This document shows, piece by piece, positions 1 to 7,031 of a stretch of DNA of 9,307 bases (the first letter of the stretch is position 1; every line of letters begins with the position of its first letter). The stretch covers positions 1 to 9,307 of the forward strand of contig CAZCBJ010000159.1 in the NCBI GenBank assembly GCA_964496705.1, read 5' to 3'. This stretch comes from CAZCBJ01 sp964496705 (GTDB lineage Bacteria > Chloroflexota > Anaerolineae > Anaerolineales > Anaerolineaceae). Below the pieces are notes generated by a model that saw only the letters and a program-made list of their open reading frames with translations, was not told the origin of the DNA and did not search any database. Position numbers and translations under genes: made by a program.

Positions 1-723
1 GGCGCCCAGGCTGCGCGAAGCGGGGGTGTACATGGCCAGCGAGCCGACCACACCGTGCCCGGGCTTGAGCGCTACCAGAATTTCTTCGTAGTCGCCGTCC
101 TCGATTTTGCAACCGTATTCGCGCTTCCACCAGGGGAAGTGATAGCGCACGAAGTGCTCGATGGCGGGGGTTTCCTCTTCGCGCGCCGGGCGCAGGGTGA
201 CCCGGTTTTCGGTCATGCGCTGGCGGGTGCGCTCTGAGATGCTGAAATCTTCCAGCGAACGCAGCATGTCGCATGAAATCTCAAAATTTCGCCAGCCCAT
301 CTTCTCAAAGAAACCCAGCGCATCGTCCAGGTCGGCGGGCAGCCCCGGCCAAAAGCGCATCTGCCCCCCGCCGCACAGCCCAGCCTGGGTCATGCCGCAT
401 TCCTTCAGCCGCTGCATGGCTGCGGCGTGCAGCGCGGTGCCGATACCCTTGCGGCGCGCACCAGGATGGACGAAGAGCGCCTGAATGCCGCCGATCGGCT
501 CCAAGTCGTCGGTGCGCTCAATCTGGGTGGCGGCGAAGCCCACCAGCCTGCCGCCCGCTTCGGCGACGAAGTGGTCGCCCGGCTGATAGCGGCGGTGGCG
601 GGTGGTCAGACGGGCGAATAGGTCGGCGCGCATCGGCCACCGTTCACCGATGGCCGCGTTCCACAGCGCCACCACGCCGTCCAGATCGCGGGATTCATCG
701 TAAATTCGCAGGGTGTGGTTCAT
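1..723 (-). CDS. GNAT-family N-acetyltransferase, tandem-domain, C-terminus cut by window edge
   Basis: The frame is open from an ATG at 723 to base 1 with no stop, so 241 residues are visible and the C-terminus is missing. Residues 1-155 form a GNAT fold that would acetylate an unknown amine using acetyl-CoA. The acetyl-CoA-binding motif A is visible at residues 80-101 (IQALFVHPGARRKGIGTAL), with the R-x-x-G-x-G/A pyrophosphate loop at 90-95. A motif-B-like stretch, DDALGFFEKMGW, follows near 133-144. From about residue 170 a new GNAT-like N-terminus begins (ENRVTLRPAR, then GVVGSLAMYTPAS near 224-236), so I infer a second, tandem GNAT domain. The start is supported by GGAGG five bases upstream and a promoter beyond it. 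The substrate cannot be told from sequence. The family call is firm; the tandem architecture is likely but only half seen. Confidence 0.85.
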   Translation of the reverse strand, partial: MNHTLRIYDESRDLDGVVALWNAAIGERWPMRADLFARLTTRHRRYQPGDHFVAEAGGRLVGFAATQIERTDDLEPIGGIQALFVHPGARRKGIGTALHAAAMQRLKECGMTQAGLCGGGQMRFWPGLPADLDDALGFFEKMGWRNFEISCDMLRSLEDFSISERTRQRMTENRVTLRPAREEETPAIEHFVRYHFPWWKREYGCKIEDGDYEEILVALKPGHGVVGSLAMYTPASRSLGA

Positions 724-752
724 GTCAACCTCCGCCGGATGGGATGAGATTG

Positions 753-782
753 ATTATACCTTGTTGGCTGAAGGGTTGTCAT
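753..782 (-). promoter_or_regulatory. Sigma70-type promoter of the left GNAT gene
   Basis: On the minus strand a perfect -10 TATAAT lies at 753-758. An ATGACA hexamer at 777-782 (5 of 6 matches to TTGACA) lies 18 bases upstream. Initiation near 746 would give a leader of about 22 bases carrying the GGAGG at 729-733. The rest of the 724-834 gap holds nothing else I can support, and I see no U-tract terminator for the DUF2812 gene that ends at 835. Confidence 0.6.
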
Positions 783-834
783 CCATCTGGCATCCGCTGC
801 TCATCGCTTGGTTCGCCGCGCGGCTCTGCCAGGA

Positions 835-1362
835 TTACAATTTCTTTTTTAATTTTGAAATGCGGCGTAGGATCATCAGGATTGCGAAGCTGAAAAACAG
901 GATGTACACAAAAAATACTGCCGTTAATATTTGCGAGAACAAGCCGGCGTGTTTGCTCAGGTTGCTCAGATTGATGGCAAAGATGGGCAGGAAAACCACC
1001 AAAACCGCCAGCAGGTGTTGATATTTTTTGACCTTGGATTCGTTGTCGCTGAAGATTTCCGGCTCTTCGCCCGGCGCGGCGGCCTTGCGGAAGTACTGCC
1101 AACTGCTCATCTGGCCGACGTATTCCCAGCCGGCGTCCATGAAGAGCTGAAGATAGTGATTGCGTTCCCTGCCGCGCGCCGAGGTAAAGTCCAGGCGGTA
1201 GGTGTCGTTGCGCGGTTCACCGGTCTCAAATTCATAGAAACCGAAAGGAGCTATGTTTTGTAGATGCAAACCCTGCAGAGCCATCTCGTGCAGCCAGGCC
1301 TCTTCGCGGTCGTCGTTCCAGCCCCAGAACCACTTGAATTTGCGCACCATTTGTTTTTCCAT
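835..1362 (-). CDS. DUF2812-domain membrane protein
   Basis: A protein of 175 residues. The N-terminal 110 residues match the DUF2812 pattern: an opening KFKWFWGWNDDREEAWLHEM segment, then an aromatic-rich GWEYVGQMSSWQYFRK block at residues 78-93. Two hydrophobic helices follow at about 116-135 and 141-165, and the tail is strongly basic (RRISKLKKKL). It should sit in the cytoplasmic membrane with the DUF2812 domain probably cytosolic; its biochemical role is unknown. The ATG at 1362 is chosen over an in-frame ATG at 1350 because GGAGG (1372-1376), inside the end of the upstream padR gene, lies nine bases before it. The gene starts one base after the padR stop, so the two are almost certainly co-transcribed and translationally coupled. 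PadR-DUF2812 pairs are a recurring arrangement in Firmicutes and Chloroflexota, and the regulator probably controls this protein. Confidence 0.85.
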   Translation of the reverse strand: MEKQMVRKFKWFWGWNDDREEAWLHEMALQGLHLQNIAPFGFYEFETGEPRNDTYRLDFTSARGRERNHYLQLFMDAGWEYVGQMSSWQYFRKAAAPGEEPEIFSDNESKVKKYQHLLAVLVVFLPIFAINLSNLSKHAGLFSQILTAVFFVYILFFSFAILMILRRISKLKKKL

Positions 1363-1363
1363 T

Positions 1364-1711
1364 TTACTTTTCCTCCGATCTTACAGGCAGCCATTGCAAA
1401 ACCTCTTCGCCGTTGCGCGCCATCACCTGTAAGCGGCGGATGGCTTCAGCCAGCAGCGAGCGGCCTTTTTCGGTCAGGATGTAACTCTTGCGGCGCTCAT
1501 CCTCGGCCACCATGCGGATCAGGCCTTCCTTTTCCAGCGTGGACAGCGCCCCGTAGAGCGTGCCCGGCCCCAGTTTGACCAGGCCCTGGCTGACCCGCTC
1601 GACCTTTTGCATCACGGCGTAACCGTGCAGCGGCTCGATCAGCGCCAGCAGGATGTAGTAGGTGGTCTCGCTGAGCGGCAGATATTGGCGGATGTTGAAT
1701 GTTTTTTGCAT
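1364..1711 (-). CDS. PadR-family transcriptional regulator (short, s2-type)
   Basis: A 115-residue winged-helix DNA-binding protein. The PadR signature is clear: LPLSETTYYILLALIEPLHG then GYAVMQKVE near residues 11-38, the recognition region LGPGTLYGALSTLEKEGLI at 47-65, and the wing DERRKSYILTEKGR at 71-84. Only one short C-terminal helix (about 86-107) follows, as in small PadR proteins that dimerise through it. The ATG at 1711 has AAGGAG at 1723-1728, an 11-base spacing that is a little long. The DUF2812 gene begins one base after its stop. The promoter overlaps a perfect inverted repeat, so autorepression is the likely mode. The inducing ligand is not evident. The family call is very secure; the target is inferred. 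Confidence 0.93.
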   Translation of the reverse strand: MQKTFNIRQYLPLSETTYYILLALIEPLHGYAVMQKVERVSQGLVKLGPGTLYGALSTLEKEGLIRMVAEDERRKSYILTEKGRSLLAEAIRRLQVMARNGEEVLQWLPVRSEEK

Positions 1712-1758
1712 GGGTGCTGCGGCTCCTTATATGTCGTTTTCCGTTATAGCGTCTCTTG

Positions 1759-1779
1759 ATATATCATTTGATGATATAT
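1759..1779. promoter_or_regulatory. Probable PadR operator (perfect 9+9 bp inverted repeat)
   Basis: The arms ATATATCAT (1759-1767) and ATGATATAT (1771-1779) are exact reverse complements around a 3-base centre, TTG. The site overlaps the -10 and start region of the padR promoter. PadR proteins are dimeric and bind AT-rich dyads in their own promoters, so this is the natural operator candidate. Symmetry and position are seen directly; binding by this PadR is inferred. Confidence 0.7.
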
Positions 1780-1804
1780 TATCACGCGACATAGTGTTTG
1801 TCAA
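1776..1804 (-). promoter_or_regulatory. padR-DUF2812 promoter
   Basis: On the minus strand a consensus -35 TTGACA lies at 1799-1804 and a TAATAT -10 at 1776-1781, separated by exactly 17 bases. Transcription should begin near 1769, leaving a leader of about 58 bases before the padR ATG. The -10 overlaps the neighbouring inverted repeat, so a bound repressor would block RNA polymerase. Confidence 0.75.
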
Positions 1805-1855
1805 GTGTTAATCGTCATTCCAGCCTCTTGGGTATATGAGAGAGCGAAGATGGGC

Positions 1856-1861
1856 TATAAT
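1856..1861 (+). promoter_or_regulatory. -10 element for the DRG-like GTPase gene
   Basis: A perfect TATAAT lies 38 bases before the GTG start. No good -35 lies at 16-18 bases; TTGGGT at 1828-1833 is too far away (22 bases). Initiation near 1868 would give a leader of about 32 bases. The padR promoter is divergent, with its -35 about 50 bases away, so regulation of both by PadR is possible but not shown. Confidence 0.45.
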
Positions 1862-1899
1862 CGAATCAATACCCCTTTCTCTGATTCAGGAGCGGTGCG

Positions 1900-2889
1900 G
1901 TGCCGACCAACCTTCCCCCAGAAGCGCAGGAAGCCGAAAGGCGTTACCGCGAGGCGCAGACCCCGGCGGAGAAGATCGCCTGCCTGGAGGAATACCTCAG
2001 TGCCATCCCCAAGCACAAAGGCACCGACCACCTGCGCGCGGGCCTGCGGCGGCAGCTTTCGCAACTCAAGGGCGAGGTTGAAGCAGGCGGCAGGCGCGGC
2101 GGTCATCAGAATCTGTTCACCATCGAGCGCGAGGGAGCGGGACAGGTGGCGGTGCTGGGGCTGACCAACAGCGGCAAGTCGGCGCTGGTGGCAGCGCTGA
2201 CCCGCGCCGAACCGGAGGTGTCTGAAGCGCCCTACACCACCTGGGTGCCCCTGCCGGGGATGATGAGCATTGAGAATATCCAGGTGCAGTTGATCGACAC
2301 GCCGCCGCTCGACCGCGATTTCGTCGAGCCGGGGCTGTTCGACCTGGTGCGGCGGGCTGACCTGATTCTTTTGGTGGTGGATCTGCGCGCCGATCCGCTG
2401 GAGCAGATGGAAACAGCGCTGGAGCTGCTGCGTGAACGTCGGATTGTCCCTCATCCCCCCGGCCGTCCGCCTGCGCCTCTGCCCAGTGCGACGCTCAAGC
2501 CGGTGATCGTTCTGGCCAACAAGTGCGATGACGGCATGATGGATGAGGTGTTCGAGCTGTTGTGCGCGCTGTTCGAGGGCGATTGTCCGCTGGAAGCAGT
2601 GTCGGCGCAGGCCGGGCGCGGCTTCAACCGCCTCAAGCAACGGGTGTACGAAGCGCTGGAGATCATGCGCGTATATGCCAAGCCGCCCGGCAAGGAGCCC
2701 GACGTGCAGGCGCCGTTCGTCTTGAAGCGCGGCGCAACGGTGGCTGACCTGGCGCGCAAAGTGCACCGCGATTTTTACGAGAATCTGAAATCGGCGCGGG
2801 TGTGGGGCGCCAGCGCGCTGTTCCCCGGCCAGCAGGTGCAGAAGGACCACGTGCTGCAGGAGGGCGATGTGGTCGAATTGCGGGTCTGA
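1900..2889 (+). CDS. DRG/Obg-like GTPase with C-terminal TGS domain
   Basis: A 329-residue P-loop GTPase resembling the DRG branch of the Obg superfamily, which binds translating ribosomes in archaea and eukaryotes. In order it has a helical N-terminus (1-65, including KHKGTDHLRAGLRRQLSQLK, much like the DRG helical region); G1 GLTNSGKS at 87-94; a switch I region PYTTWVPLPG at 111-120; G3 as DTPP at 133-136 instead of DxxG; G4 NKCD at 217-220; a G5-like VSAQAG at 244-249; and a TGS domain at about 273-329 (FVLKRGATVADLARKVHRDF to DVVELRV). A proline-rich insert (PHPPGRPPAPLPS) sits before G4. The GTG start is supported by AGGAG at 1888-1892, seven bases upstream. The loss of the G3 glycine is unusual and may change hydrolysis. 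Fold and nucleotide binding are secure; the ribosomal role is inferred from the family. Confidence 0.85.
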   Translation: MPTNLPPEAQEAERRYREAQTPAEKIACLEEYLSAIPKHKGTDHLRAGLRRQLSQLKGEVEAGGRRGGHQNLFTIEREGAGQVAVLGLTNSGKSALVAALTRAEPEVSEAPYTTWVPLPGMMSIENIQVQLIDTPPLDRDFVEPGLFDLVRRADLILLVVDLRADPLEQMETALELLRERRIVPHPPGRPPAPLPSATLKPVIVLANKCDDGMMDEVFELLCALFEGDCPLEAVSAQAGRGFNRLKQRVYEALEIMRVYAKPPGKEPDVQAPFVLKRGATVADLARKVHRDFYENLKSARVWGASALFPGQQVQKDHVLQEGDVVELRV

Positions 2890-2895
2890 CCCGCA
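2879..2895. terminator. Stem-loop between the convergent GTPase and GH1 genes (weak terminator candidate)
   Basis: TGCGGGT and ACCCGCA form a perfect 7-bp stem with a 3-base loop. The GTPase stop codon (2887-2889) falls across the loop and stem. It lies at the convergent junction and could serve both strands, but no T-run follows on either side, so intrinsic termination is doubtful. Confidence 0.3.
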
Positions 2896-2914
2896 CTTGG
2901 GGCGTTAAGGAAAA

Positions 2915-4243
2915 CTATCCCGGGAACATGCCGGGGAAGGCATCCGGAGCGAATTTCTGTACCATTTCCGAAGAAATGCCGCGCTCGCGGCAGATGGCGG
3001 CGTACAGGTCCACGCTGCGGCGGCGGGTGCGCAGCTGGGTGGCGGGGTCCAGCCCCCACAGGCCGAAGCGCTGACTCCAGCCGCGCTCCCATTCGAAGTT
3101 GTCCACCAGCGACCAGTGGAAATAGCCCAGCACCGGCCAATTAAAATTGACCGCCCGCCAGACCTGGCGCAGGTGTTCAACCAGGTAGCGCGGGCGCAGC
3201 ACATCCAGGTGGTCTTCCACGCCGTTTTCGGTGACGATGATGGGCAGGCGAAAACGGCGCGCCCAGCGCAGCGCCTCCCACATCCCGTCTGGGACATTGG
3301 CGATGAACTGGGTGGAGGAGGGCTGCGCTCCCGGCGGGAAATCGCGCCGCATGAACAGGTCGCGCGGCGAGAGAACGAGGCGCAGCAGGTCGCGGGTGTA
3401 ATAATTCAAACCGATGAAATCCTGGGTGCCAACTGCCTCGGGGATGCGCGCGCTGCGTCCGAGGAAGGCCAGCCTGCCGTTGGTCAGGGCGCGGTTGAAG
3501 GAGTGATTGAAACTGGCAGCGGCGAAGCGCGCCAACCAGACATCCGGCGGAAAACCCGGCCGGGCGGGCTGGATGGAGCGGTAATTGGTGGCCAGCACCA
3601 CCTGGGCGCTGGCTTGCACGCCGTGCAGTGCGCGGTAGGCAGCCGCATGCCCGCGCAGCATATTTCGCGCGGCGCGGAAGGCAGCAGCCGGGTCCTTCTT
3701 CCCCGGCGGAAACGTGCTCTCGATGTAGCCGCTGAAGATGTACACATTCGGCTCATTGATCGTCACCCACAGGTGGACGTATTCCTTGAAAGCTTCGGCC
3801 ACCTTGCGCACGAAGCGCTCGAAGTGCAGCGGGCTTTGATCATCCTCCCATCCGCCCGCCTCGCTCAGCCACAGCGGATCGGTGAAGTGATGCAGGGTGA
3901 CCATCGGTTTCAGCCCGCGCTGGTGCATGCCGCGCAGCATCTCGCGGTAATGGTCGATCGCCTCCTCGCACCAGACGTCGGGTTTGGGCTGGATGCGGCT
4001 CCATTCGACCGACAGGCGGTGGGCGTTTTGCCCCGTCTCGGCGGCGCGGTCGAGGTCCTCTTTCCAGCGCCCGCCCCACCAGCCGCAGGCCAGCCCGCTG
4101 CGGTCGCCGTTGAGGATGCGCCCGGGCTGGTTCTCCCAGGCGTGCCAGTTGTTGAGCGTGTTGTCGCCCTCCACCTGATGGGCGGCGGTGGCGCAGCCCC
4201 ACAGAAAACTTTTGGGGAAGTGAAAGGTGGCAGAGGGCGGCAT
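2915..4243 (-). CDS. Glycoside hydrolase family 1 (beta-glucosidase/beta-galactosidase type)
   Basis: A 442-residue TIM-barrel enzyme of normal GH1 length that hydrolyses beta-linked sugars with retention. It opens with the family signature FPKSFLWGCATAAHQVEG (residues 9-26, Q23 for substrate binding). The acid/base Glu is E164 in TINEP, and the nucleophile is E339 in VTENG. Other expected binding residues are H119, N163, N280-Y281 in GLNYYT, W377, and E384-W385 in DNFEW. The Glu at 384 is typical of non-phosphorylated substrates, so this is not a 6-phospho-glycosidase. There is no signal peptide, so it should be cytoplasmic. The ATG at 4243 has GGAGG (4250-4254) six bases upstream, inside the last codons of the transporter gene, whose stop ends two bases before. 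The open frame continues upstream to 4690, but that part only shadows the transporter. Exact substrate (glucoside, galactoside, fucoside or mannoside) cannot be read off. Confidence 0.92.
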   Translation of the reverse strand: MPPSATFHFPKSFLWGCATAAHQVEGDNTLNNWHAWENQPGRILNGDRSGLACGWWGGRWKEDLDRAAETGQNAHRLSVEWSRIQPKPDVWCEEAIDHYREMLRGMHQRGLKPMVTLHHFTDPLWLSEAGGWEDDQSPLHFERFVRKVAEAFKEYVHLWVTINEPNVYIFSGYIESTFPPGKKDPAAAFRAARNMLRGHAAAYRALHGVQASAQVVLATNYRSIQPARPGFPPDVWLARFAAASFNHSFNRALTNGRLAFLGRSARIPEAVGTQDFIGLNYYTRDLLRLVLSPRDLFMRRDFPPGAQPSSTQFIANVPDGMWEALRWARRFRLPIIVTENGVEDHLDVLRPRYLVEHLRQVWRAVNFNWPVLGYFHWSLVDNFEWERGWSQRFGLWGLDPATQLRTRRRSVDLYAAICRERGISSEMVQKFAPDAFPGMFPG

Positions 4244-4245
4244 GG

Positions 4246-4959
4246 TTAACCTCCGAACGGGTTGAAGACGGTGTGGGTATCGAAATAGTCCTCGTTTTCG
4301 CGGCGCTTGAGCCAGTTGACCACCGCGTAGGTGGCGGGGGTCATCAATGCTTCGACCGCGGTTTTGAACAGGTAATTGGTCAGCACCAGGCTGGTGAACA
4401 GGCTCCAGGGGAAGACCCCGAACAGGGATGCCACAGCGATGAAGATGGCCGAGTCGACCAGCTCGCCCACCAGCGTGGAGCCGATGGTGCGCATCCACAG
4501 CCAGCGCCCGCGGGTGAGCACCTTCATCCGCGCCAGGATGACCGAGTTGGAAAACTCGCCGGCGAAGTAGGCTGCCAGGCTTGCCAGCACAATCCCGCCA
4601 GAGGACATGCCGCCCAGCACGGCGACGTAAGCGGTCTGACCGGCGTACTGCTGCCACTGCGCCTCGCCCGGCAGGATGCGCACGATCCACAACACCACGG
4701 AAGCCAGCGCCAGGCAGGCGAAGCCGGTCCAGATGACACGCCGCGAGCGCTGAAAGCCGTACACCTCGGTGAGCACATCTCCGAAAATGTAGGAGATGGG
4801 GAAGAGCAGCGTGCCGGCGTCAAACGCCAGGCGCACGCCCAAAATGGAGAAACCCCAATCCACAATCTTGGCTGAGGAGGCTACATTGGAGATGATCAGC
4901 ACGCTGACGAACAGCGCCATCACCAGATCGTAGTAGGCGTAACTGCGCCGGGCGTGCAT
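4246..4959 (-). CDS. Queuosine precursor transporter (YhhQ/VUT family, DUF165)
   Basis: A 237-residue integral membrane protein with about six hydrophobic helices. It imports queuine, preQ0 or preQ1 for the wobble-position queuosine modification of tRNA. Family features are the N-terminal YYDLVMALFVSVLIISNVAS, the FPISYIFGDVLTEVYGF block (about 53-69), FAGEFSNSVILARMK (about 132-146), and the conserved RTIGSTLVGELVDSAIF (about 157-173). Other start codons lie deeper; the ATG at 4959 gives the usual short N-terminus, although no strong Shine-Dalgarno precedes it, so coupling to the WD40 gene ending 18 bases upstream is likely. It is followed almost without gap by the GH1 gene. No queuosine biosynthesis or TGT gene is visible here. 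Family assignment is firm; which precursor it carries is unknown. Confidence 0.9.
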   Translation of the reverse strand: MHARRSYAYYDLVMALFVSVLIISNVASSAKIVDWGFSILGVRLAFDAGTLLFPISYIFGDVLTEVYGFQRSRRVIWTGFACLALASVVLWIVRILPGEAQWQQYAGQTAYVAVLGGMSSGGIVLASLAAYFAGEFSNSVILARMKVLTRGRWLWMRTIGSTLVGELVDSAIFIAVASLFGVFPWSLFTSLVLTNYLFKTAVEALMTPATYAVVNWLKRRENEDYFDTHTVFNPFGG

Positions 4960-4977
4960 CAGATCAGCCGATCATCG

Positions 4978-6987
4978 TTAAGGCGCGGGCAGCGCCCAGA
5001 TGCCCAGCACACCGTCCCACGCGCCGACCGCAGCCCGGGTCAGGCCGGAATCGAAAGCGGCGGCGATGGGATTGTTGAGATGGATTGGCACAGTCTGCAG
5101 CGGCGCGCCGTCGGCGACGTTCCAGAAGCGCAAGGTATTGTCTTTGGCAGCCGAGATCAGGCGTTTTCCGTCCGGCGAGAAGGCCAGCGCGACCAGCGAT
5201 TTGGTATGCCCGGCCAGCGCCAGGGCGGTGCGGCTGCCCGTCATATCCAGCAGATGCAGGCTGTTGTCTCGCGCGCCAGCAGCCAGCGTCTTGCCGTCCG
5301 GCGAGAAGCGCATGCAGGTGATCTCCTTGGCGCTGCCAGCCACCACCGTTAACGGTTTGCCATCCGAGGTCTGCCAGATGATGATGTTGCCGTCGGCTTG
5401 GGCGGCGGCCAGCATTTGGTCGTCGGGGGTGAAGGCGATCGCGGTGACGGCCTGGGGATTTTCCATTGAAAGAACCTTGGCCCCGTCGGCGGCGTTCCAC
5501 AATTTGACCATCAGGTCTTTGGACGCCGTGGCGAGCCATTTGCCGTCTGCAGAGAAGGCGACGCCGCTGATTGCGCCGAGGTGGGCATCCACGATATAGC
5601 GCAGTGTGCCGTCGGCCACGTTGCGCACCCACACGCGGGCGTCCTCGCCGCCGCTGGCCAACAGGCTGCCGTCCGGCGAAAATGCCAGGGCGGTGATGGC
5701 TTTCTTTTGCCCTTCCAGCAATTCGGTCTGACTGCCGGTCGTGTTGTCGTAGAGGCGCAGCGTGCCGTCGCCAAACCCGGCGGCCACCCGCGTGCCATCG
5801 GGGGAATAGGCCGCGCTGGAAACTACAGGCAGGTGGCGCACAGCGCGCAACTGGCTGCCGTCGGCGGCGTTCCACAGGATCAGGCTGCGGTCGATCGAGG
5901 TGCTGACCAGGTTCTTCCCGTCGCGCGAGAAGGTCACGCCCGCAACGACGTCGTTATGACCGCGCAGGGTGGCGGCCAGCGTGCCTTCTGGGATGCGCCA
6001 CAGCATGACGGTTTTGTCTGCGGAGGAGCTTGCCAGCCATTTGCCATCCGGAGAAAAGGCCACCCCGGTGGCGCCCTCGGTGTGATACAGCAATTTCTTA
6101 AGCTGTTTCCCGTTGGCAACGTTGTAGAGGTAGATGGTTTTATCCCCGCATGCCACCGCCAGGGTTTTGCCGTCGGGTGAAAAAGCTGAAAAGACGACAT
6201 ACTCGCCGAAACCTTCCAGCTTGCGCACCAGATCGCCGGTTTTCACATTCCACAGGCGTACGATGCGGTCCATGGAGGTGCTGGCGAGCAGCCTGCCATC
6301 CGGCGAGAAGGTCACCTGCTGGACATCCGCCTCATGACCGCTCAGCACGTATAGGGTGCGACCGGTGAGCACATCCCAGATGCGGGCGTCATCATCCCAG
6401 GAAGCGGAGGCGAGCAGCTTGCCGTCCGGGGAGAAAGCCACGCTGTTGATGCCGGCGTCGTGCCCTTTCAAGGCCAGCACCAGGCTACCGTCAGCGACCC
6501 GGTACACGCGGATGAGATCATCCGCCGAAGCTGTGGCGATCAGCGCGCCGTCGGGCGAATAGGCGATTTTATTGATCCACACCCCGGTATCGATCTGGGC
6601 GCTTTGCTCAAGAGAGAGTGGGTCGAAGAACACAATCCCGCTGGACGATGCCACCGCCAGGGTTTGTCCGTCTGGCGAATAAACGGCCTGCTCCAGCGTG
6701 CCTTGACCAATGCGCGTGATGGGCGTCTCGCCGACCTGCGGCATGGGCGTCGGCGGCACGGCGGTGCCGGGTGGGGGGGTGGGGGCGGTGGCACCCTCGG
6801 GGGTGTAGCGGGTGATGATCAGGCCGACCATCACCACCGCGATCAAACCGAGGGCAGCCCAGGGAAGATAGCCGATGACCTTTTTCCACAGCGCAGCGCG
6901 GCGGCGCTGACGCTGGGCCACCTCCTGTTTTTGCTTGCGTTCCTGTTTACGCTGCTGGCGCGTTTTTTCATCCATTCGTTCGGGCAC
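4978..6987 (-). CDS. Membrane-anchored WD40 beta-propeller protein (14 repeats)
   Basis: A 669-residue protein. Residues 1-36 are strongly basic (QQRKQERKQKQEVAQRQRRR) and should stay cytosolic. A transmembrane helix spans about 37-59 (GYLPWAALGLIAVVMVGLII). A Pro/Thr-rich linker (about 62-90) leads to the WD40 region, 97-669, which would face outward. I count 14 units of about 41 residues, most with FSPDGK-LLAS and a W-N/R/D close, which matches two seven-bladed propellers. No enzyme domain is visible, so the likely role is a binding or scaffolding protein at the cell surface. The chosen start is GTG at 6987 with GGAGG (6992-6996) only four bases away; an in-frame ATG at 6975 is possible. 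It is the first gene of a three-gene minus-strand operon with the transporter and GH1. Confidence 0.85.
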   Translation of the reverse strand: MPERMDEKTRQQRKQERKQKQEVAQRQRRRAALWKKVIGYLPWAALGLIAVVMVGLIITRYTPEGATAPTPPPGTAVPPTPMPQVGETPITRIGQGTLEQAVYSPDGQTLAVASSSGIVFFDPLSLEQSAQIDTGVWINKIAYSPDGALIATASADDLIRVYRVADGSLVLALKGHDAGINSVAFSPDGKLLASASWDDDARIWDVLTGRTLYVLSGHEADVQQVTFSPDGRLLASTSMDRIVRLWNVKTGDLVRKLEGFGEYVVFSAFSPDGKTLAVACGDKTIYLYNVANGKQLKKLLYHTEGATGVAFSPDGKWLASSSADKTVMLWRIPEGTLAATLRGHNDVVAGVTFSRDGKNLVSTSIDRSLILWNAADGSQLRAVRHLPVVSSAAYSPDGTRVAAGFGDGTLRLYDNTTGSQTELLEGQKKAITALAFSPDGSLLASGGEDARVWVRNVADGTLRYIVDAHLGAISGVAFSADGKWLATASKDLMVKLWNAADGAKVLSMENPQAVTAIAFTPDDQMLAAAQADGNIIIWQTSDGKPLTVVAGSAKEITCMRFSPDGKTLAAGARDNSLHLLDMTGSRTALALAGHTKSLVALAFSPDGKRLISAAKDNTLRFWNVADGAPLQTVPIHLNNPIAAAFDSGLTRAAVGAWDGVLGIWALPAP
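4981..6699 (-). repeat. WD40 repeat-coding array, 14 units of about 123 bp
   Basis: Fourteen tandem units code for WD40 blades. The DNA encoding the FSPDGK turn recurs with high similarity (for example a TTGCCGTCCGGCGA-like core near 5291, 5671, 6169, 6297, 6419 and 6553, read on the plus strand). The copies have diverged in the rest of each unit, so this is an old protein repeat, not a recent tandem duplication or CRISPR. Confidence 0.85.
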
Positions 6988-7031
6988 GGTTCCTCCGGTG
7001 GTGCGTTGGCTCCTGATTTCAGGCAGGGTCT

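Noticed and set aside
1830..1874. GGGTAT/ATACCC inverted arms around the GTPase -10
   Set aside because: Only six bases each with 33 bases between; expected by chance at this length and not clearly placed as an operator.
1855..2850. Long minus-strand open frame opposite the GTPase (331 codons)
   Set aside because: The predicted protein is rich in His, Arg and Gln without domain features, and the plus strand encodes all the GTPase motifs.
3116..4249. Long plus-strand open frame opposite the GH1 gene (377 codons)
   Set aside because: It is an antisense shadow of a GC-rich gene; the product has no recognisable domain, while the opposite strand codes a complete GH1 with catalytic residues.
4244..4690. 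Upstream in-frame extension of the GH1 gene by about 149 codons
   Set aside because: It overlaps the transporter in another frame, has no GH1 similarity, and the ATG at 4243 has a well-placed GGAGG and begins exactly at the family's normal N-terminus.
4964..5875. Alternative-frame open frame within the WD40 gene (303 codons)
   Set aside because: Its Arg/Gly-rich composition is typical of an out-of-frame GC-rich read; the WD40 frame explains the region with regular repeats.
4981..6699. Recurring short DNA motif suggesting a CRISPR or tandem repeat array
   Set aside because: The copies are spaced by about 120 bases and encode the conserved FSPDGK turn of WD40 blades; the intervening DNA is also coding.
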